The notes: generated from the sequence alone by a model not told the origin. 64,000 nt of DNA from Peromyscus leucopus (GCF_004664715.2 NC_051068.1:47674953-47738952); one strand, 5' to 3'. Counted from the stretch's first letter, positions 21,328 to 33,436 are shown. Numbers and translations: made by a program.

Positions 21328-22184
21328 CAAGTGTGTTTGAGTACACACATGCTTCATATTCAGAACCTGAGATCTGAGGAGAGATAAAAGCATCCTGCCT
21401 GTGGCAGAGAAAGATGCTGTATTTAAGGCAGCTGTACCTTTAAAAGGGCCCAATGTGACTTACTCAAACATAAGCCTTCCTCCGAGTGATTCATTTACTA
21501 AATGAATTGGGAGTGCAATGATTTCCTTCCAAATGGCACGCCACAGAAAGGAAAGGTGGGGGAGAGAATGCATTCACAGTGGCTAAGATTGCTGGTCAAC
21601 ACCAACAGTAGCCAATGGTGACGATGGATGCCTGTTACACAATGTCAAGACAATGGGACTTTATCTCTGCAGTCATCTTCTCAATGACTCCAAAGTCAAA
21701 CAATTAAACAAAACATTAGACAAACTCTACTACATGGGGCGCGCTACAAGAGACGCAACTTGTTTTCCTCAAGCCTCTTAAAATTGCCAAAAAACAAAAC
21801 AAAACAAAAAAAGCAAGCAAAGTGTACAAAGTGGTCACAGCCAAGAGCTTACAGAGACGTGATGACCAATTGTGATGTGACAGCCCAGGTAGACTCCTGG
21901 GTCAGAAAAAGAATAGTAGGTATGAGAATGAAGGAAATGTGAATAAAGTAAGGATTTTTCTCAAGAGTATATCAATATTGTTTCATTAATTACAATGAAT
22001 ATGTCATACCTATGTAAGATTTTAGTAAGGTAAATAAGACAAAAGGTTCATGGGACCTCTGTACTGCCTTCTTGATTTCTATGCAAATCAAAAAACTTGT
22101 TACAAAAAATATAAAGTCCATTTAAAAATTTCTAAGGAAAAATAATGATCAGTGAACTGCTTGAAAATCTAGCTGACTTTTTTT
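21327..22184. other. Intron sequence, unassigned
   Basis: A (CAAAA)n run lies near 21790. Nothing else is recognised. Confidence 0.4.
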
Positions 22185-22408
22185 TAAAAAGTTGTGTATT
22201 TATTCCATGTGTATGAATGCTTTGCCTGCATGCCTGTCTATGTTCCATATGTGTGCTGTGCCCAAGGAAGTCAGAAGAGGCCATCAAATCCCCTGAGACT
22301 GGAGTTGCATGCAGACAGTTGTGAGTTTCATGTCAGTGCTGGGAATTGAACCCAGGTCCTCTGGAAGAGCAGCAAGTGTTCTAGACCACTGAGTCATCTC
22401 TCCAGCCA
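22185..22408 (-). mobile_element. B3/B2 SINE
   Basis: 'tgcctgcatgcctgtctatg', 'gtcagaagaggccatcaaat' and 'gagtcatctctccagccacc' make a full-length minus copy. Confidence 0.9.
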
Positions 22409-22540
22409 CCAGTTTACCTTCTCGTTGCTATGGGTTCCTTTTTGAGACACTCTTGCTCTACCACCCAGGCTGTCCTCAATCCTATGATGCTCACGTCTGA
22501 GTTCCGGGTTACAGGTGAGTGATACCGTGCCTAGACAATT
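22409..22540 (-). mobile_element. Diverged B1/B4-type SINE
   Basis: 'gagacactcttgctctacca', 'cccaggctgtcctcaatcct' and 'gggttacaggtgag' suggest an old minus SINE beside the B3. Confidence 0.5.
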
Positions 22541-22934
22541 GGGTAACCTCTGGGTGACTTTGCTTATACTTTTCTTCCCTTCTGGAAAACTGTTCAAAGT
22601 AATTCTTGCATCATAGATAAAAACTATTACTCTGCAAAGTGAAGTAACTGAAAATAGGGATATAAAAACAATATTGTTCTATGAAGTGCTAGCATTACTA
22701 AGAACAATAGAGAAATTGAACAGTTTACATTGTGGTCCAGGGTAGTCAGAAACACATATGAAAGAGTAAACCATCCCAAGATAAACTAGGGACCAACCTC
22801 TTGGCTCCATGAATGCTGAACAAGTGAGTCATACCTTCAGTTCCACTGAATAGGTTTCTTAATGAAACAAGAAAAACAAACAACAATAACAACAAACCTT
22901 ACCTAACTCCTGTGCTAACTTAAGTTGTTTCTTT
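22541..22934. other. Intron sequence, unassigned
   Basis: A short (AAC)n run lies near 22880. No gene seen. Confidence 0.4.
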
Positions 22935-23075
22935 ATAATTATTAATTTTTAAAATTTTACTTATGACTAGGTCTCACGTAACACAGGCTGGCCTTAAACT
23001 AAGCCAAAGATGACCTTGAACTCTTGATCTCTTACCTCTGTTTCCCCAAGTGGGATTACAGGTGTGTACAATCAC
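22935..23075 (-). mobile_element. B4/B1-type SINE
   Basis: 'actaggtctcacgtaacaca', 'ggctggccttaaac' and 'gtgggattacaggtgtgtac' follow B1 order on the minus strand. Confidence 0.7.
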
Positions 23076-24141
23076 ATTCAATTTATATTGTACTGAGAAT
23101 AGATGCCAGGGCACTCTACCAACAGTGCCCCTCCACCTATTTTTCCATTTAAGATGTTCCTGTGCTGTCAGCAGGCCAGCTACTAGTCATATGTGGACAT
23201 TTAAACTTTTGGTTCCCAGTTGTCACATACGGCAGGTGGCTGCCGTATTGAACAGCGTGGATGTAGGGAGCATTGACCAGCAAGGGTGTAGACCATTCTG
23301 TCATTGCATGAGAGTCTCACAAACAGTGCTGTGGAAGCTCTAGATTCTTTCCTTAGGTGAGTCTGACAGCTTACCAAGGTGCCCTTTTTCTGCTTTATAT
23401 TTTTCATTCTGTTTCCAATATTAACTTTGAAAACTTACAGACTCTCTGCTTGAAACCCTCCAGTGAGGGGCTCTTCCTTTCCTGAGAAATAAAAGACTCA
23501 TTCACACCCCTGCATGGTTTGATTGCTCCACTTCTCTGGAGTCATCTCTGAATTCTCCTGCTAAGAGACATTGACTTCAAAGTATTAATATTTCAAGCTG
23601 TATTCTTTTGTTTCCTATTCTCTGATGCCTCGTCTCTGCCAGACAAAATCCAATTTACTTTCATGACCTAGTTCCTTTAGCCTTCTTTATATTGCACAGT
23701 CTCATAAGAAGAACCTTCTCTTTCAAGGAACACACAGTGCTTTCTTCTGTATGTTTGTTAGCCACTGCACTAACGTTTTAGCACTCGCTCACTATAATTA
23801 GTCACATGCAATCCGTTTTCTCAGTAGGTTTGTTTGTTTGGTTTTCCTGTAAAATACAAGGGGTATGTGGCATTCACTTCATCGTCCCCAGGACCTGGCT
23901 GGGAAGATGACTGGCTGGATGACTGACGAACTATGTGGCTATTGAGAGCAGAAGACATTCTTTCTTGGACACGCTTCCCAAGTAAAGTCTAAGTATTGTT
24001 ATTTCCTGAGGAAGATGTGGCGCCCAGAAGAGGTGCTTAGGAATTCCATGATCTGCTTGAGGCAATGACTTTAGACAAAACTGTTCTCTGCAAATTTAGT
24101 GCCATCTGTCCTTTTGAAGAAGAGGAAGGAGAGAGTTATTT

Positions 24142-24144
<3 letters not shown>
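23076..24144. other. Intron sequence, unassigned
   Basis: No gene or clear repeat is recognised in about 1.1 kb. Confidence 0.4.

Positions 24145-24190
<46 letters not shown>
24145..24190 (+). repeat. (CA)n microsatellite
   Basis: About 23 CA copies. Confidence 0.97.
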
Positions 24191-24191
<1 letters not shown>

Positions 24192-24228
24192 GCACAAATG
24201 CATTTGTAGTTTCTCATAATGTTAAGTA

Positions 24229-24272
24229 AGGTTTTCCTTACTGCTTACTCCACGAAGCAGTAAGGAAAACCT
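24229..24272. repeat. Perfect 18-bp inverted repeat with 8-base loop
   Basis: aggttttccttactgctt (24229-24246) is followed by the loop actccacg (24247-24254) and the exact reverse complement (24255-24272). Pairing does not extend outward, so the hairpin is 44 bases long. It is not part of any repeat I recognise. Confidence 0.95.
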
Positions 24273-25090
24273 GTGAAGTGGATTTAAATTTCACAAAAAT
24301 GCCTCTTACCAGTTCTTGTTCTAGGTGACTAAAAATTTGAAATTAATAGAAAAGTCGTTCTGATGAGGAAAATACTCCAGGCTGGAAACACCTGGAGAGT
24401 GAGATTTTAGGTCAGGCCTCTACCCCTCCTCCTCCTCCCCCTCTTCTTCCTCCTCCTCCTCCTTTTTCTTCTTCCTCGTCTCCTTCACTTCCCCATGCTT
24501 CTTTTTTCTTTTCATTTTCCTTTTCAGTTCCCTTTCTTTCCTCTCCTTCTGTATATTTGTCTGTTTTAATTCATATCCTTGGGAATGGCCTCAAAGCTCC
24601 TGCTGTCACTGGTTGTTTATGTAGAAAAAGGCGATAATTGATTATTTCTTCTAAACTTAACTTAGTGATGGAGTGTAAGTAATAGTAAAGCAGTGTGTGC
24701 TGTTACTTGTAGTCACACAACCTTAAACTGTTTGCATGATTCTGCTAAATTATAGACTCAGAAAGTCTTGGTGGAGTATTCTGCTTGCTTCATCATGGAG
24801 TGGTTTGTGTATTTTATAGGAGGAAACTCCAGGTCTTATTCCTGCATGATAATTGAATTGCCTAGTGCAGTCAAAACCAATCAACCAATGTATCAATGTG
24901 GCCATTGTGCCAAACTTCCCCTTGGAAGGCATTACAATTTTTGAATGACATTCAGATGTGCCCCGGGCAGGGCCACCTCGTTTTCTTGTGTCTGTTGAGC
25001 AAAGCATAACTTCATATTCTTGTTCTTATGACAGGGGCCAAATCACAAGCTGCTTCTTCCCCTGAGCACAGTTCAGTTCACAGAGATGCT
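24273..25090. other. Intron sequence with a TCC-rich tract
   Basis: A pyrimidine-rich tract of TCC/TTC units covers about 24420-24550. The rest is unassigned. Confidence 0.5.
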
Positions 25091-25136
25091 GAATATAATT
25101 TCTCTTTCTCTCTTTCTCTTCTCTCTTTCTCTTCTC

Positions 25137-25210
<74 letters not shown>

Positions 25211-25257
25211 TTCCTTCCTTCCTTCCTTCCTTCCTTCCTTCCTTCCTTCCTTCCTTC

Positions 25258-25312
<55 letters not shown>

Positions 25313-25314
25313 TC
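25091..25314 (+). repeat. Compound (TTTC)n-(TTCC)n-(TTTC)n array
   Basis: A CTTT/CTCT lead-in (25101-25136) is followed by about 17 TTTC, about 13 TTCC (25207-25259) and about 14 TTTC. It is a polypyrimidine run of roughly 215 bases with the same layout as 17391-17532. Confidence 0.97.
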
Positions 25315-25520
25315 GTGTGTGCCTGTGTTCTGAGGCCAGGTTAGTGTTGAGTATCATGTTCTGTTGTTTTTAGACAAGGTCTCTTACTGAACCTGGGGTT
25401 CACCATTTTGATTAGATTGGTCGGCCAGTCAACAAGCTCTTGGGATCCACCTGTCTCTGCCCCACCTCCCTTAAACATGTGCTACAGTATCTAGACTTTT
25501 CTGTGGATTCTCGGGATTGG
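25315..25520 (-). mobile_element. RSINE/B4-type SINE
   Basis: 'gacaaggtctcttactgaac', 'ttggtcggccagtcaac' and 'ctcgggattggaacttagtg' are in the order of the minus RSINE at 19200-19480. The pyrimidine array occupies its tail position. Confidence 0.65.
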
Positions 25521-25611
25521 AACTTAGTGTTGTATTTTAAAAACAGTTGGAGAGGGACCTTGGTGGGTTGGAGTCAAGGTGCCCCACAGTAGATAGCACT
25601 CATGTGGAGAG
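25521..25611. other. Unassigned
   Basis: Short linker without recognised elements. Confidence 0.3.
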
Positions 25612-25682
25612 TTTTATTAGTGGAGGGGAGGGAGAGGGAAAAGGGAAAGGGGTGCAGAGCATCCTTGTGGGGAGAGAGAGAA

Positions 25683-25728
<46 letters not shown>

Positions 25729-25805
25729 TGACACAGAGACACAGAGACACAGAGAGGGATAGGGAGAGTGTGGAGAGGGGCTGAGAAAAGAGAGAGAAGG
25801 AGGGC
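25612..25805 (+). repeat. Purine-rich GA/CAGA low-complexity block
   Basis: GGGAGA, (GA)n, (CAGA)n at 25711-25728 and ACAGAG runs form a strand-asymmetric purine block. It is opposite in bias to the pyrimidine array 300 bases upstream. Confidence 0.9.
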
Positions 25806-27355
25806 GAGCCCCACCTTCTATGAGGGGACTTTGAACATGTGCAGAGGGATCACATAGCAACGAGCGCGTGACATTGTCAGGACTTTGTGTATTGGCCAGG
25901 TCCCCAAGGGGCAGGACTGAACGCTAGCACTTGGTTCCTCATTCTTTCCCAGCAAGCACTTGACCCACGGAGGCACCTCCTCAGCTCTGCGGCATGTCCT
26001 TCCTTATTCCACCAGAGACGAGGACACCTACGATTTAAGTCTTCAGAATTAATGGCACAACCTCACACTGTATCTGTGTGGAAATAAAGCTTGGCTAGTT
26101 TATTGGTTTCTATTGCCTTCTGTGCACTACAGAAAGTTTCAGTCTTTCCTAATATCTCCCTGGGAACTTCCTTTCCACACGAGACTACTTGCCAAGTTTC
26201 CATCAGCAGCCAGTCTCCCAAGCTGACAGCCGAGTGAGTATTGAAAGTCAGACTATAAACCCGAGTATTTAGTGGAGGCTAAGAAGGAACCTAGGAGTTT
26301 GTGGTGCATGAAAGGCAAGGGAGAAAAGTAATGACCGTAGAGCAATTAATGGATTCTCGTTGTGCATTCACGATGGGAAAGGAAGAAGCAAGCATGGTAA
26401 GTGAACACAGGCATCGCTTTTAGGCAACTGAGCTACGCTAATTACATTGTGTAACCTTGTCCTTAGCAATGAGTTACTGGCAGTCAGCAACAATACAGTG
26501 GTTGGTACAGAGTGTGTCGTGGCTCCACCAACTCCAGTGTGTCTAATTTGTAGTAATCCGAACAAAAGTGGGATACCTCAAAACATGCTCCACCAGCCCA
26601 ATTATCAACTGACACCATTGGGCAATATGGTGTACACTGAACAACTAATCTTGAAGTAGTTCTTTGTTTTGTTTTGTTTTTGAGGGAACTCAACTCAGAC
26701 TGCAGGTGAGTTTATGAGTGAAGGACTCATGACTGAGAGAAAAAAAATTGGAATTCAACTCTAGTGAAAGTATTCACTGCAATTTAGGGCACACAAAATT
26801 CAGAGATTCTTTAAATTCAATGTTGTGTGACTATAAAAAGAAGTTATTTACTTCAAAACCACGAAGAGGGGAAAGTATATTAATATGGAAATGGATAGAA
26901 AGAGGCTTTATAATGGTATGGGGATGACATGCTATGTGTTCCCTTCTGGTGTCTCCTCATTGACTAATCTAGAAACAGGGCAGCGTCTCTGCGCATTTTG
27001 GGAAGTCCTGCAATGGAGAGATGGGCTTCTAAGGCCAGGCTTAGCTGTGTGTTTCTTGGGGGTATATACTCTTTATTATTTTTCATTGAAGATACATCCC
27101 TGTTACTCTATAGTGCCAGAAGGGAGAGTATGCAGCTTCCAGCTGACTTTTCACTCCTGCGCTATGACTGCCAAGGCTGCCAAGTTGATTTTAGAAGCAG
27201 AACATGAACATAACGACAAAACCAAGTATCTTTAAAATTATTAGAAAAAGAATTAAAAGTACAGCTATGTGTGTGACAGCATTATTTGTGATAGTCAAGT
27301 GGAAGCCATCCAGATGCCTGTTATCAAACGTTACCCCCCCCCAATCTCCCTACCC
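25806..27355. other. Long intron stretch, unassigned
   Basis: No gene or clear interspersed repeat. A (TTTTG)n run lies near 26663-26680. Confidence 0.4.
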
Positions 27356-27380
27356 TGTGTGTGTGTGTGTGTGTGTGTGT
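27356..27380 (+). repeat. Short (GT)n repeat
   Basis: About 12 GT copies. Confidence 0.95.
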
Positions 27381-27739
27381 GGCTGGGGAAGGCAGGTGGC
27401 AGGTGGCATGTCTCTGCCAACACCTTCATTACAGACTTCCACCTCCAGCACTATCAGTAGATATATTTCTTTGGCCAGAAGCCACCACACCTATGGTGAT
27501 TTGTTGTGAGAGCACTCCCAGAAACAAATACAGATGTCCTTGAGGACAGCGGAATATGCAGTTCCCTTCTCCAAGCAGAGGCAGTATCTCTAAGTGTCAG
27601 TGTGGTGGGCTATGGCTGGATTTGGGGCTTCACTTATCCTTACAAAGATGAATAGATTGAGGCCTAACAACTCATGGTGGCTGTGAGTAGAGTTGGGAGA
27701 GGCTGAATGCTGGGGTGATTGCATGGGTGAGTTCTGGGC

Positions 27740-27910
27740 CCTGTTTGGGGTTGAACTGCAGCCTTGAGTGAGTCACTCTGAGTAACTTAAACACTCCTAC
27801 CCCCAGTTTTCTCAGCTGGGGAACAGGAATGGAGACAGAACTCCATGCCCATATCTGCTGGCAAGATTAGAAAGAATGAGTGCTTACAGCAATACTTGGG
27901 AAAGGTTAAG
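27740..27910 (+). mobile_element. Probable MIR SINE remnant
   Basis: 'gagtgagtcactctgagtaa', 'ccccagttttctcagctggg' and 'ttagaaagaatgagtgctta' follow the MIR core order, strongly diverged. Confidence 0.45.
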
Positions 27911-29971
27911 TTGTATTAGCTAATATAATAACTACTCTATATACTAGTATATAAAGTATACTTTATAATATAATGGGTCTAAAGACTAGATAAGAAATGA
28001 AAGAAATTGGCACTACCTTTTAGGCTGAGCAGGTGACTCTTCCCAGTTCCTAACCTAGAAATTACTTTTAGGAAGATGGTTGTTCAGAATTTTTATTTGG
28101 TTCCCATGTGGCTACCACAATAGAGACAAAGGGCCCCAGCAAGCTCAAGACTAACTGCCCTCTGTGCGCGCGCCATTGCACATGCAGAGTGCCGCGTGAA
28201 ATCCTTCACATGCCTCAGCTCACTTTGTGAGATGAAGAAACCAAGGCTCTGGAGTCTGTGCCTTGCTTCTTTGGGAGTCAAGCTGGCACTGATCATGGGC
28301 TTCCACCTGGGATGCTGTGCCACAGAAGTGTGGGAGCTCCTGTCACAGCACGCTGCCTCCTACGGTAACTGATGCTATCTGAATGTCCAAAAAGGATGCT
28401 CTCAACTCGAGAGACCAAGACTTATTATCGATAAATTTGAAGTAATTGTAAAGTTTCTTAAAGTATGTGGAAATAATCGACTGCCCCCACTCTCGAACTA
28501 TAAATCCTTGAAACACTGCTGCAGACTGGAAACGACATGAGGCTTCCAGATGTCTGCAGGACACAGGGATAGATCCCTCCCATCCATACTCTTCCCTGTG
28601 AGCTAATGAGTGCTTTTATAATAATTTGAATAGGAGCAGGCAGGCTAGGTTTCCTTTAAGTCTGTTCCTTTTTCTTAATAAATAGTAACAGTAATTTTAA
28701 AACAAAATAAGATGAGTGCCCTTCTGTGAACACTGACCATTCTCACTTTCACTGTGAGTATTTTTATCTTGGAAGGCAATGTCTTCATATCCCACCCACC
28801 CCCCACCCCATATTTGTTATATAATTTTATCCCACCTGGTTAACTAAATGTTTATTAAAAAACATTCCTCTCATACCAAAGGCCTTCCAGGATAAACTAC
28901 TGCATCATATAAATTAAAGATGAAGGATACTGAAACAGAAGCAGTCTTCAACCAGAGACCCATAAATAAGGCAGGAGCTGGTGCTCTGCTACTGTGCTTT
29001 TGGCATTTATCCTGTGACTGGCTTTTTCTAGGCCAGGGGATTGTAACCTACAGTCAAAGGTTGGGGAAGATGGCAGTTACGTAACCCTTGCAATTTATGC
29101 AAATTTGCACAGATGTAACATTTTTCTGTAGACACCTCACAGGTTCCTCTAAGTCTTTAAGCCAAGAATCACTGTTTTGAGATGAAATAAGGCTAATTGC
29201 CAGTTTCCTCCTTTGCCTCATCTCCAATGTCAATACGATATTCCATATGCTGTAAATGTTTGCTGGTTGCTCGACAGAGACCCAGGATTTCATTTTAGTA
29301 AAGACATAATGTTGCCATGAGAAGGGTCACATTTCTAAAAGATTTCTAGAAGTCCAAGATACGAGTAGAGGAACTCACCTGAACAGGAGGAGCCAGGCTG
29401 ATGCACAGGTGTGCTTCTCTTCTGAATGTTCTGGTGTAGATTACCTCTCTTCTAGGGGCTCTATTTCTTCATCTGTGAATAAAGATTTCAGTGAAATTAA
29501 GCCAAAGATGACATCAAACTTTACAACAATCCTATCCCCTGTAAAATGTCACTTAACCATTCAGACTCTAGGATATATTGTGAAGAAGCAAGGAATGTGC
29601 TAACATTATTTTAAAATTTATTTTGGGGGAAAATCAGAGTGATGGCTGATGAGTTTGCAATTAATGTGTCCTGAGAACTAGTTGAGGATGTAGGATCCTT
29701 CCCTCAACTTTCACTGAAGCAGCTGGCTCTTACCCTGTTTCTAGATTAGATTTCTGGGCAATTTTTGTTTTCAAAGAGGGGATGTTTCTTGTTTTCAAAG
29801 AGTATGTTAATATCATATGGGGAGTGGGGAGAGGAAAAAGAAATTAGGATAATCTCTGAGTTTAAAAATTTGACCTTGGCATGATGGTAGACTGTGTGTG
29901 ATAAGTAATTCAATACTCTTATATATCTGCAAAGTATAATGCCACAGCTGAGTGAAAGGGGCTGGAGCTCT
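27911..29971. other. Long intron stretch, possible MIR remnant
   Basis: A segment at 28200-28290 ('gatgaagaaaccaaggctct') resembles MIR. A short alternating 'gtgcgcgcgc' sits at 28164. Otherwise nothing is recognised over 2 kb. Confidence 0.4.
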
Positions 29972-30312
29972 TTGTCTTGGGTAGAGTTTTTATTGCTACA
30001 AAGAGACACCATGACCACAACAACTCTTATAAAAAAAAAACATTTAATTCGGATAGCTCATTTATGGTTTCAGAGGTTCAATCCATTATCATCATGGTGG
30101 GGAGCATGGCAGCGTGTAGGCAGACAAGGTGCTGGAAGAGCTGAGAGTCCTACATCTTGACTCAGAGGCATTGGGAAGCTGACTGACTGTCACATTTACT
30201 GAGGCTTGAGAAAAAGACCCACACACCCCCAGTGACACACTTTCTCCAACAAGGCCACGCCTCCTAATAGTGCCACTCTCTTGGGGGGGGGCATTTTTTT
30301 CCAAACCACTGT
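29972..30312 (-). repeat. Family A rodent interspersed repeat
   Basis: Starts 'gggtagagtttttattgcta', includes 'ggtttcagaggttcaatcca' and 'ctccaacaaggccacgcctc', and ends at 'ccaaaccactgt'. Confidence 0.75.
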
Positions 30313-30534
30313 ACTCTTCTTCTAGCCCTTAGAAAAGACCATGCCAGTGAGTCAGCTGAGCACATCCTCACGGTTTGGAAAGTCTCCAGAAAGGAAGGAG
30401 TTAGCAGTCTTAGAAGGACTGATGTTCTAACTGACCCTGTAAGCGGTCACAGAGAAGGATTAGAACCACTTTATTGTTGTCAGAGGTGAATCTCAGAAAA
30501 ATGATTGACAGTAAGAACTATGTAAAGCAGGAGG

Positions 30535-30615
30535 GCGGGGTTGGAGGGATGGTTGGTGACAGAGAACTTGCCTAGCATGCGGAGTAAGCACAAATACATA
30601 AAAAATAAAGGGGAA
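30535..30615 (+). mobile_element. ID-like SINE, diverged
   Basis: 'ggttggagggatggttggtg' and 'gaacttgcctagcatgcgga' resemble the tRNA-Ala-derived ID core, followed by an A-rich end. Confidence 0.55.
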
Positions 30616-30732
30616 TGGGTGTGTTGGTGAGATACTGAGGATGCCAGTGGGAAAATGGTTCAGGGACTGCTTAATATGCCTTTCCCAGACTGCCATGAAC
30701 TGGGAGGCAGGATTTAAGATGAGATGATAGTA

Positions 30733-30912
30733 GTGGGCACGGTAGTACATGCCTGTAATCTTGGCATCTGGGGGGCGGAGGGAGGAGAAGTTCAAGGCTA
30801 AAGAGTGCACTTGAGGTCAGCTTTCTCAAAGCACCATGGGGAAACATAGAGACAGAGTTACTAAACTTTCGCCAATTCTATGATCCAGTCTCTACAACAG
30901 AAAAAAAAAATG
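30733..30912 (+). mobile_element. Diverged B1/B4-type SINE
   Basis: 'gggcacggtagtacatgcct' and 'gtaatcttggcatctggggg' begin a weak B1-like copy that ends in an A tract at 30900-30910. Confidence 0.55.
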
Positions 30913-31228
30913 ACATAGGAGAATGTGTTAATTTGTTAATATTTTACTTTGTGCATCCTGAACTTACTTTTTTATGATGTTCTAGAGGTTGTTAAGCCTC
31001 TCTGAGCATGGGATACATGAATAATACGTGTGATTTTATGAATGAATAATACGTGATCTTTGCAGGTTGTAGAGATTAATCCTCACAACACAGTAAAGCG
31101 TTTTTCATTATAGCTGATGTAAGGACAAATTTATCTCAGTTTCTATTTGTTTCTCACATTTTCTATGCAATTCTCCCTCTTACCTGAGAGATTTCTGCTT
31201 ATTCTTTTGAACACTTCAGACACAAACT
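30913..31228. other. Intron sequence, unassigned
   Basis: Contains a near-duplicate 'gaataatacgtg' near 31018 and 31043; otherwise ordinary. Confidence 0.4.
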
Positions 31229-31404
31229 AGGTAGGTGGGTAAGGGGACGGCGAGCCAGGTGGGTAGGTAAGGGGACAGCAAGCCAGGTGGGTGGGTAAGG
31301 TGAGCTAGGTGGGTGGGTAAGGTGAGCTAGGTGGGTGGGTAAGTAGACAGCGAGCCAGGTGGGTGGGTAAGGGGACGGCGAGCCAGGTGGGTGGGTAAGG
31401 ACGG
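31229..31404 (+). repeat. G-rich minisatellite, 28-bp and 22-bp units
   Basis: Seven units begin AGGTGGGTGGG or a one-base variant: 31229, 31257 (28 bp each), 31285, 31307 (22 bp each), 31329, 31357 (28 bp each) and a partial unit at 31385. The 22-bp units end GGTGAGCT in place of GGGGACGGCGAGCC. The GGTGGGTGGG cores give runs with G-quadruplex potential on the plus strand. Confidence 0.95.
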
Positions 31405-31661
31405 TTCCGGGAACTGGGGGTTCACCATCAAGAAGGCATTAGGTGCGGCGGTGCTGTGCGTTCTGTATGTACCCTCATCTGTTTACTTCTCAGTGGAGGA
31501 AACCGGGAAGCAGCTTTACTTTCTGCTTTCCTTGTGTCCTGCGTTATAATCCGATCTTCCTGTCAGTCAAATCCAGAATGAGGTCAACCTGTTTTTTTTT
31601 TTTTTTCCCTCTCTCTTTCTCTGTTTAGACTTTTAGACAATGAAATAACTTATTACGAAGG
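31405..31661. other. Unassigned
   Basis: A T tract at 31593-31606 is the only notable feature. Confidence 0.35.
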
Positions 31662-31812
31662 CTAGCTGGGTGTGGTAGCACTAGCCTTGACATGCCTGTA
31701 ATCCTAGCACTCTCCTGGCAGGTGGATCTCTGTGATAGAGGCTAGCCTGGTCTACGTGTGAGTTTTAGGCCAGGCAGAGTTACATGGTGAGACCCTGTCT
31801 CAAAAAAAATTT
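31662..31812 (+). mobile_element. B1 SINE, old
   Basis: 'tagctgggtgtggtagcact', 'gtaatcctagcactctcctg' and 'gagaccctgtctcaaaaaaa' identify it. Confidence 0.85.
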
Positions 31813-32582
31813 TTTTTAATTAAATAAATAAAAGTATGTGAAGGCTCAGTCTCTCCACGGTGGGGACATGTGCTCTTTATAGCTTTCTCTTCCATCTCTG
31901 CCTAATGTGCCTAGCAACAGAGCTACCTGCAAAGCAACAAACTTATTTTTCATTGTTGAGTTAAAAGCGGGAGCAGTAGTTTGCCACTCTTAGCAGAACA
32001 AACTCACCGAATGCCGTTCTTTCGCACATCCTGACAAAGTGAGTACCCATCCGCTGCCTCAGGGGAAAGAAGCTGCACTTGACCCCTGACCCGTGCTAGC
32101 CTGACATCCAGTTGTATACTCCTGCTTCCTTCTATTACTATTTTCTGATTTCCCCCTAAAAACCAAATTTGTATTCTACAGCTTTTGCTGCTCAGAGTTA
32201 AGGCTCTTTCCAGAAACTCACTCATAGTAGAACGGATTCTTAAGTCATTTATGTAACAGGAAACAATTAGACTCCAGCTGATCAAAACTGATGTGTTAGA
32301 ATTAGGATCAACATAGTGATAACTCTTATCGCTTACAGAGGTGTCATGCTTAGGAGTAACTTGTCATGTTTAAGCAGGTTGCACAACCTTTTGTAAGATA
32401 AACCACGTAGAGCTTTGTAAGATAAACCTGCAGTTTAACATGTGGTATTCACAAGGTCTATGCCAAGTGAATAATCACTTTCTGTAGCATCTTAAGTTTA
32501 GAGGCATGTTTGTAAGAAGTTGAATTTTGTACATATTTTAATACTAGTAGATTCCACATGTATCTCCACATATATCTTTTTT

Positions 32583-32587
<5 letters not shown>
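31813..32587. other. Intron sequence, unassigned
   Basis: No gene. A repeated phrase 'taagataaacc' near 32394 and 32418 may be a remnant of a local duplication. Confidence 0.4.

Positions 32588-32627
<40 letters not shown>
32588..32627 (+). repeat. (CA)n microsatellite
   Basis: About 20 CA copies. Confidence 0.97.
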
Positions 32628-32628
<1 letters not shown>

Positions 32629-33436
32629 ATAGGCTAAACTTAGGATAGACTAGGAGTCAATCTAAAAGTAACAGAATTGATTTATTTTATAAGTTTTAAG
32701 AAGGGGATTAGTTATGTGTGTTTCTTCATACTTAATATTGCTAAATACTAAGAATACTTTTTATTTCTAAATTTCTTGCTCATTATGTTTGCAGACAACA
32801 AGTTTAATGTAAAAGTTTTTAGATGGGACAAATGCCACAGAGAGCATGTGTAAACATTTCAGGAAAATGTCGTTTTATCACTTAACTGAGCTAAAGACAT
32901 GCAAATCTCTGTGGGGTGACAGCTTCTCCCTCAGTTATTTCAAATAGCTCAGATAATCAGACGGCCATGACTATCTCAATGTCATAAATACTGTCTATTT
33001 GTTTATGCTAGTTCAGCTTTAGAGAAAGTAACTAGTGTCTAGTTAAGAGAGTTTGTAGCTTTAAGGGAAACGTTGCTGCATTGTGACTTTGCAAATAGTC
33101 CTTGCTTCTCAAACTTTGTTTTCTTTTTGGTGATACAGTCTTGACTATGTAGCCTAGGCTAGTCTCAAACTCACCATCCTGTGTCAGCCTTTGAGTTGTA
33201 ATCACAGATGTGGGCTACAGAAAGATTTCTCTGTTAATAATTTTGATGGCTATTAAACCTGTACTAGCTGTGAAAAAAAAATAAATGCTGAAATGTAACA
33301 GTGAGAAATATCAGAGTAGCCAAGAAATAGAGGCATATTTAATTACCATATTAAACATATATTGCCTACTCTTTGATATTTTTTCTATGTATTTTTTTCT
33401 TTTAAGCCCACCTGTGATTGTTATGGTGTATTCTGC
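32628..33436. other. Intron sequence with one minus SINE fragment
   Basis: At 33113-33222 'gtcttgactatgtagcctag' and 'ctagtctcaaactcaccatc' indicate an old minus B1/B4. The rest is unassigned AT-rich sequence. Confidence 0.5.

Noticed and set aside
24229..24272. Calling the hairpin a microRNA gene
   Set aside because: The stem is only 18 bp in 44 bases and pairing does not continue outward, so it is too short for a usual precursor. It is kept as a finding only.
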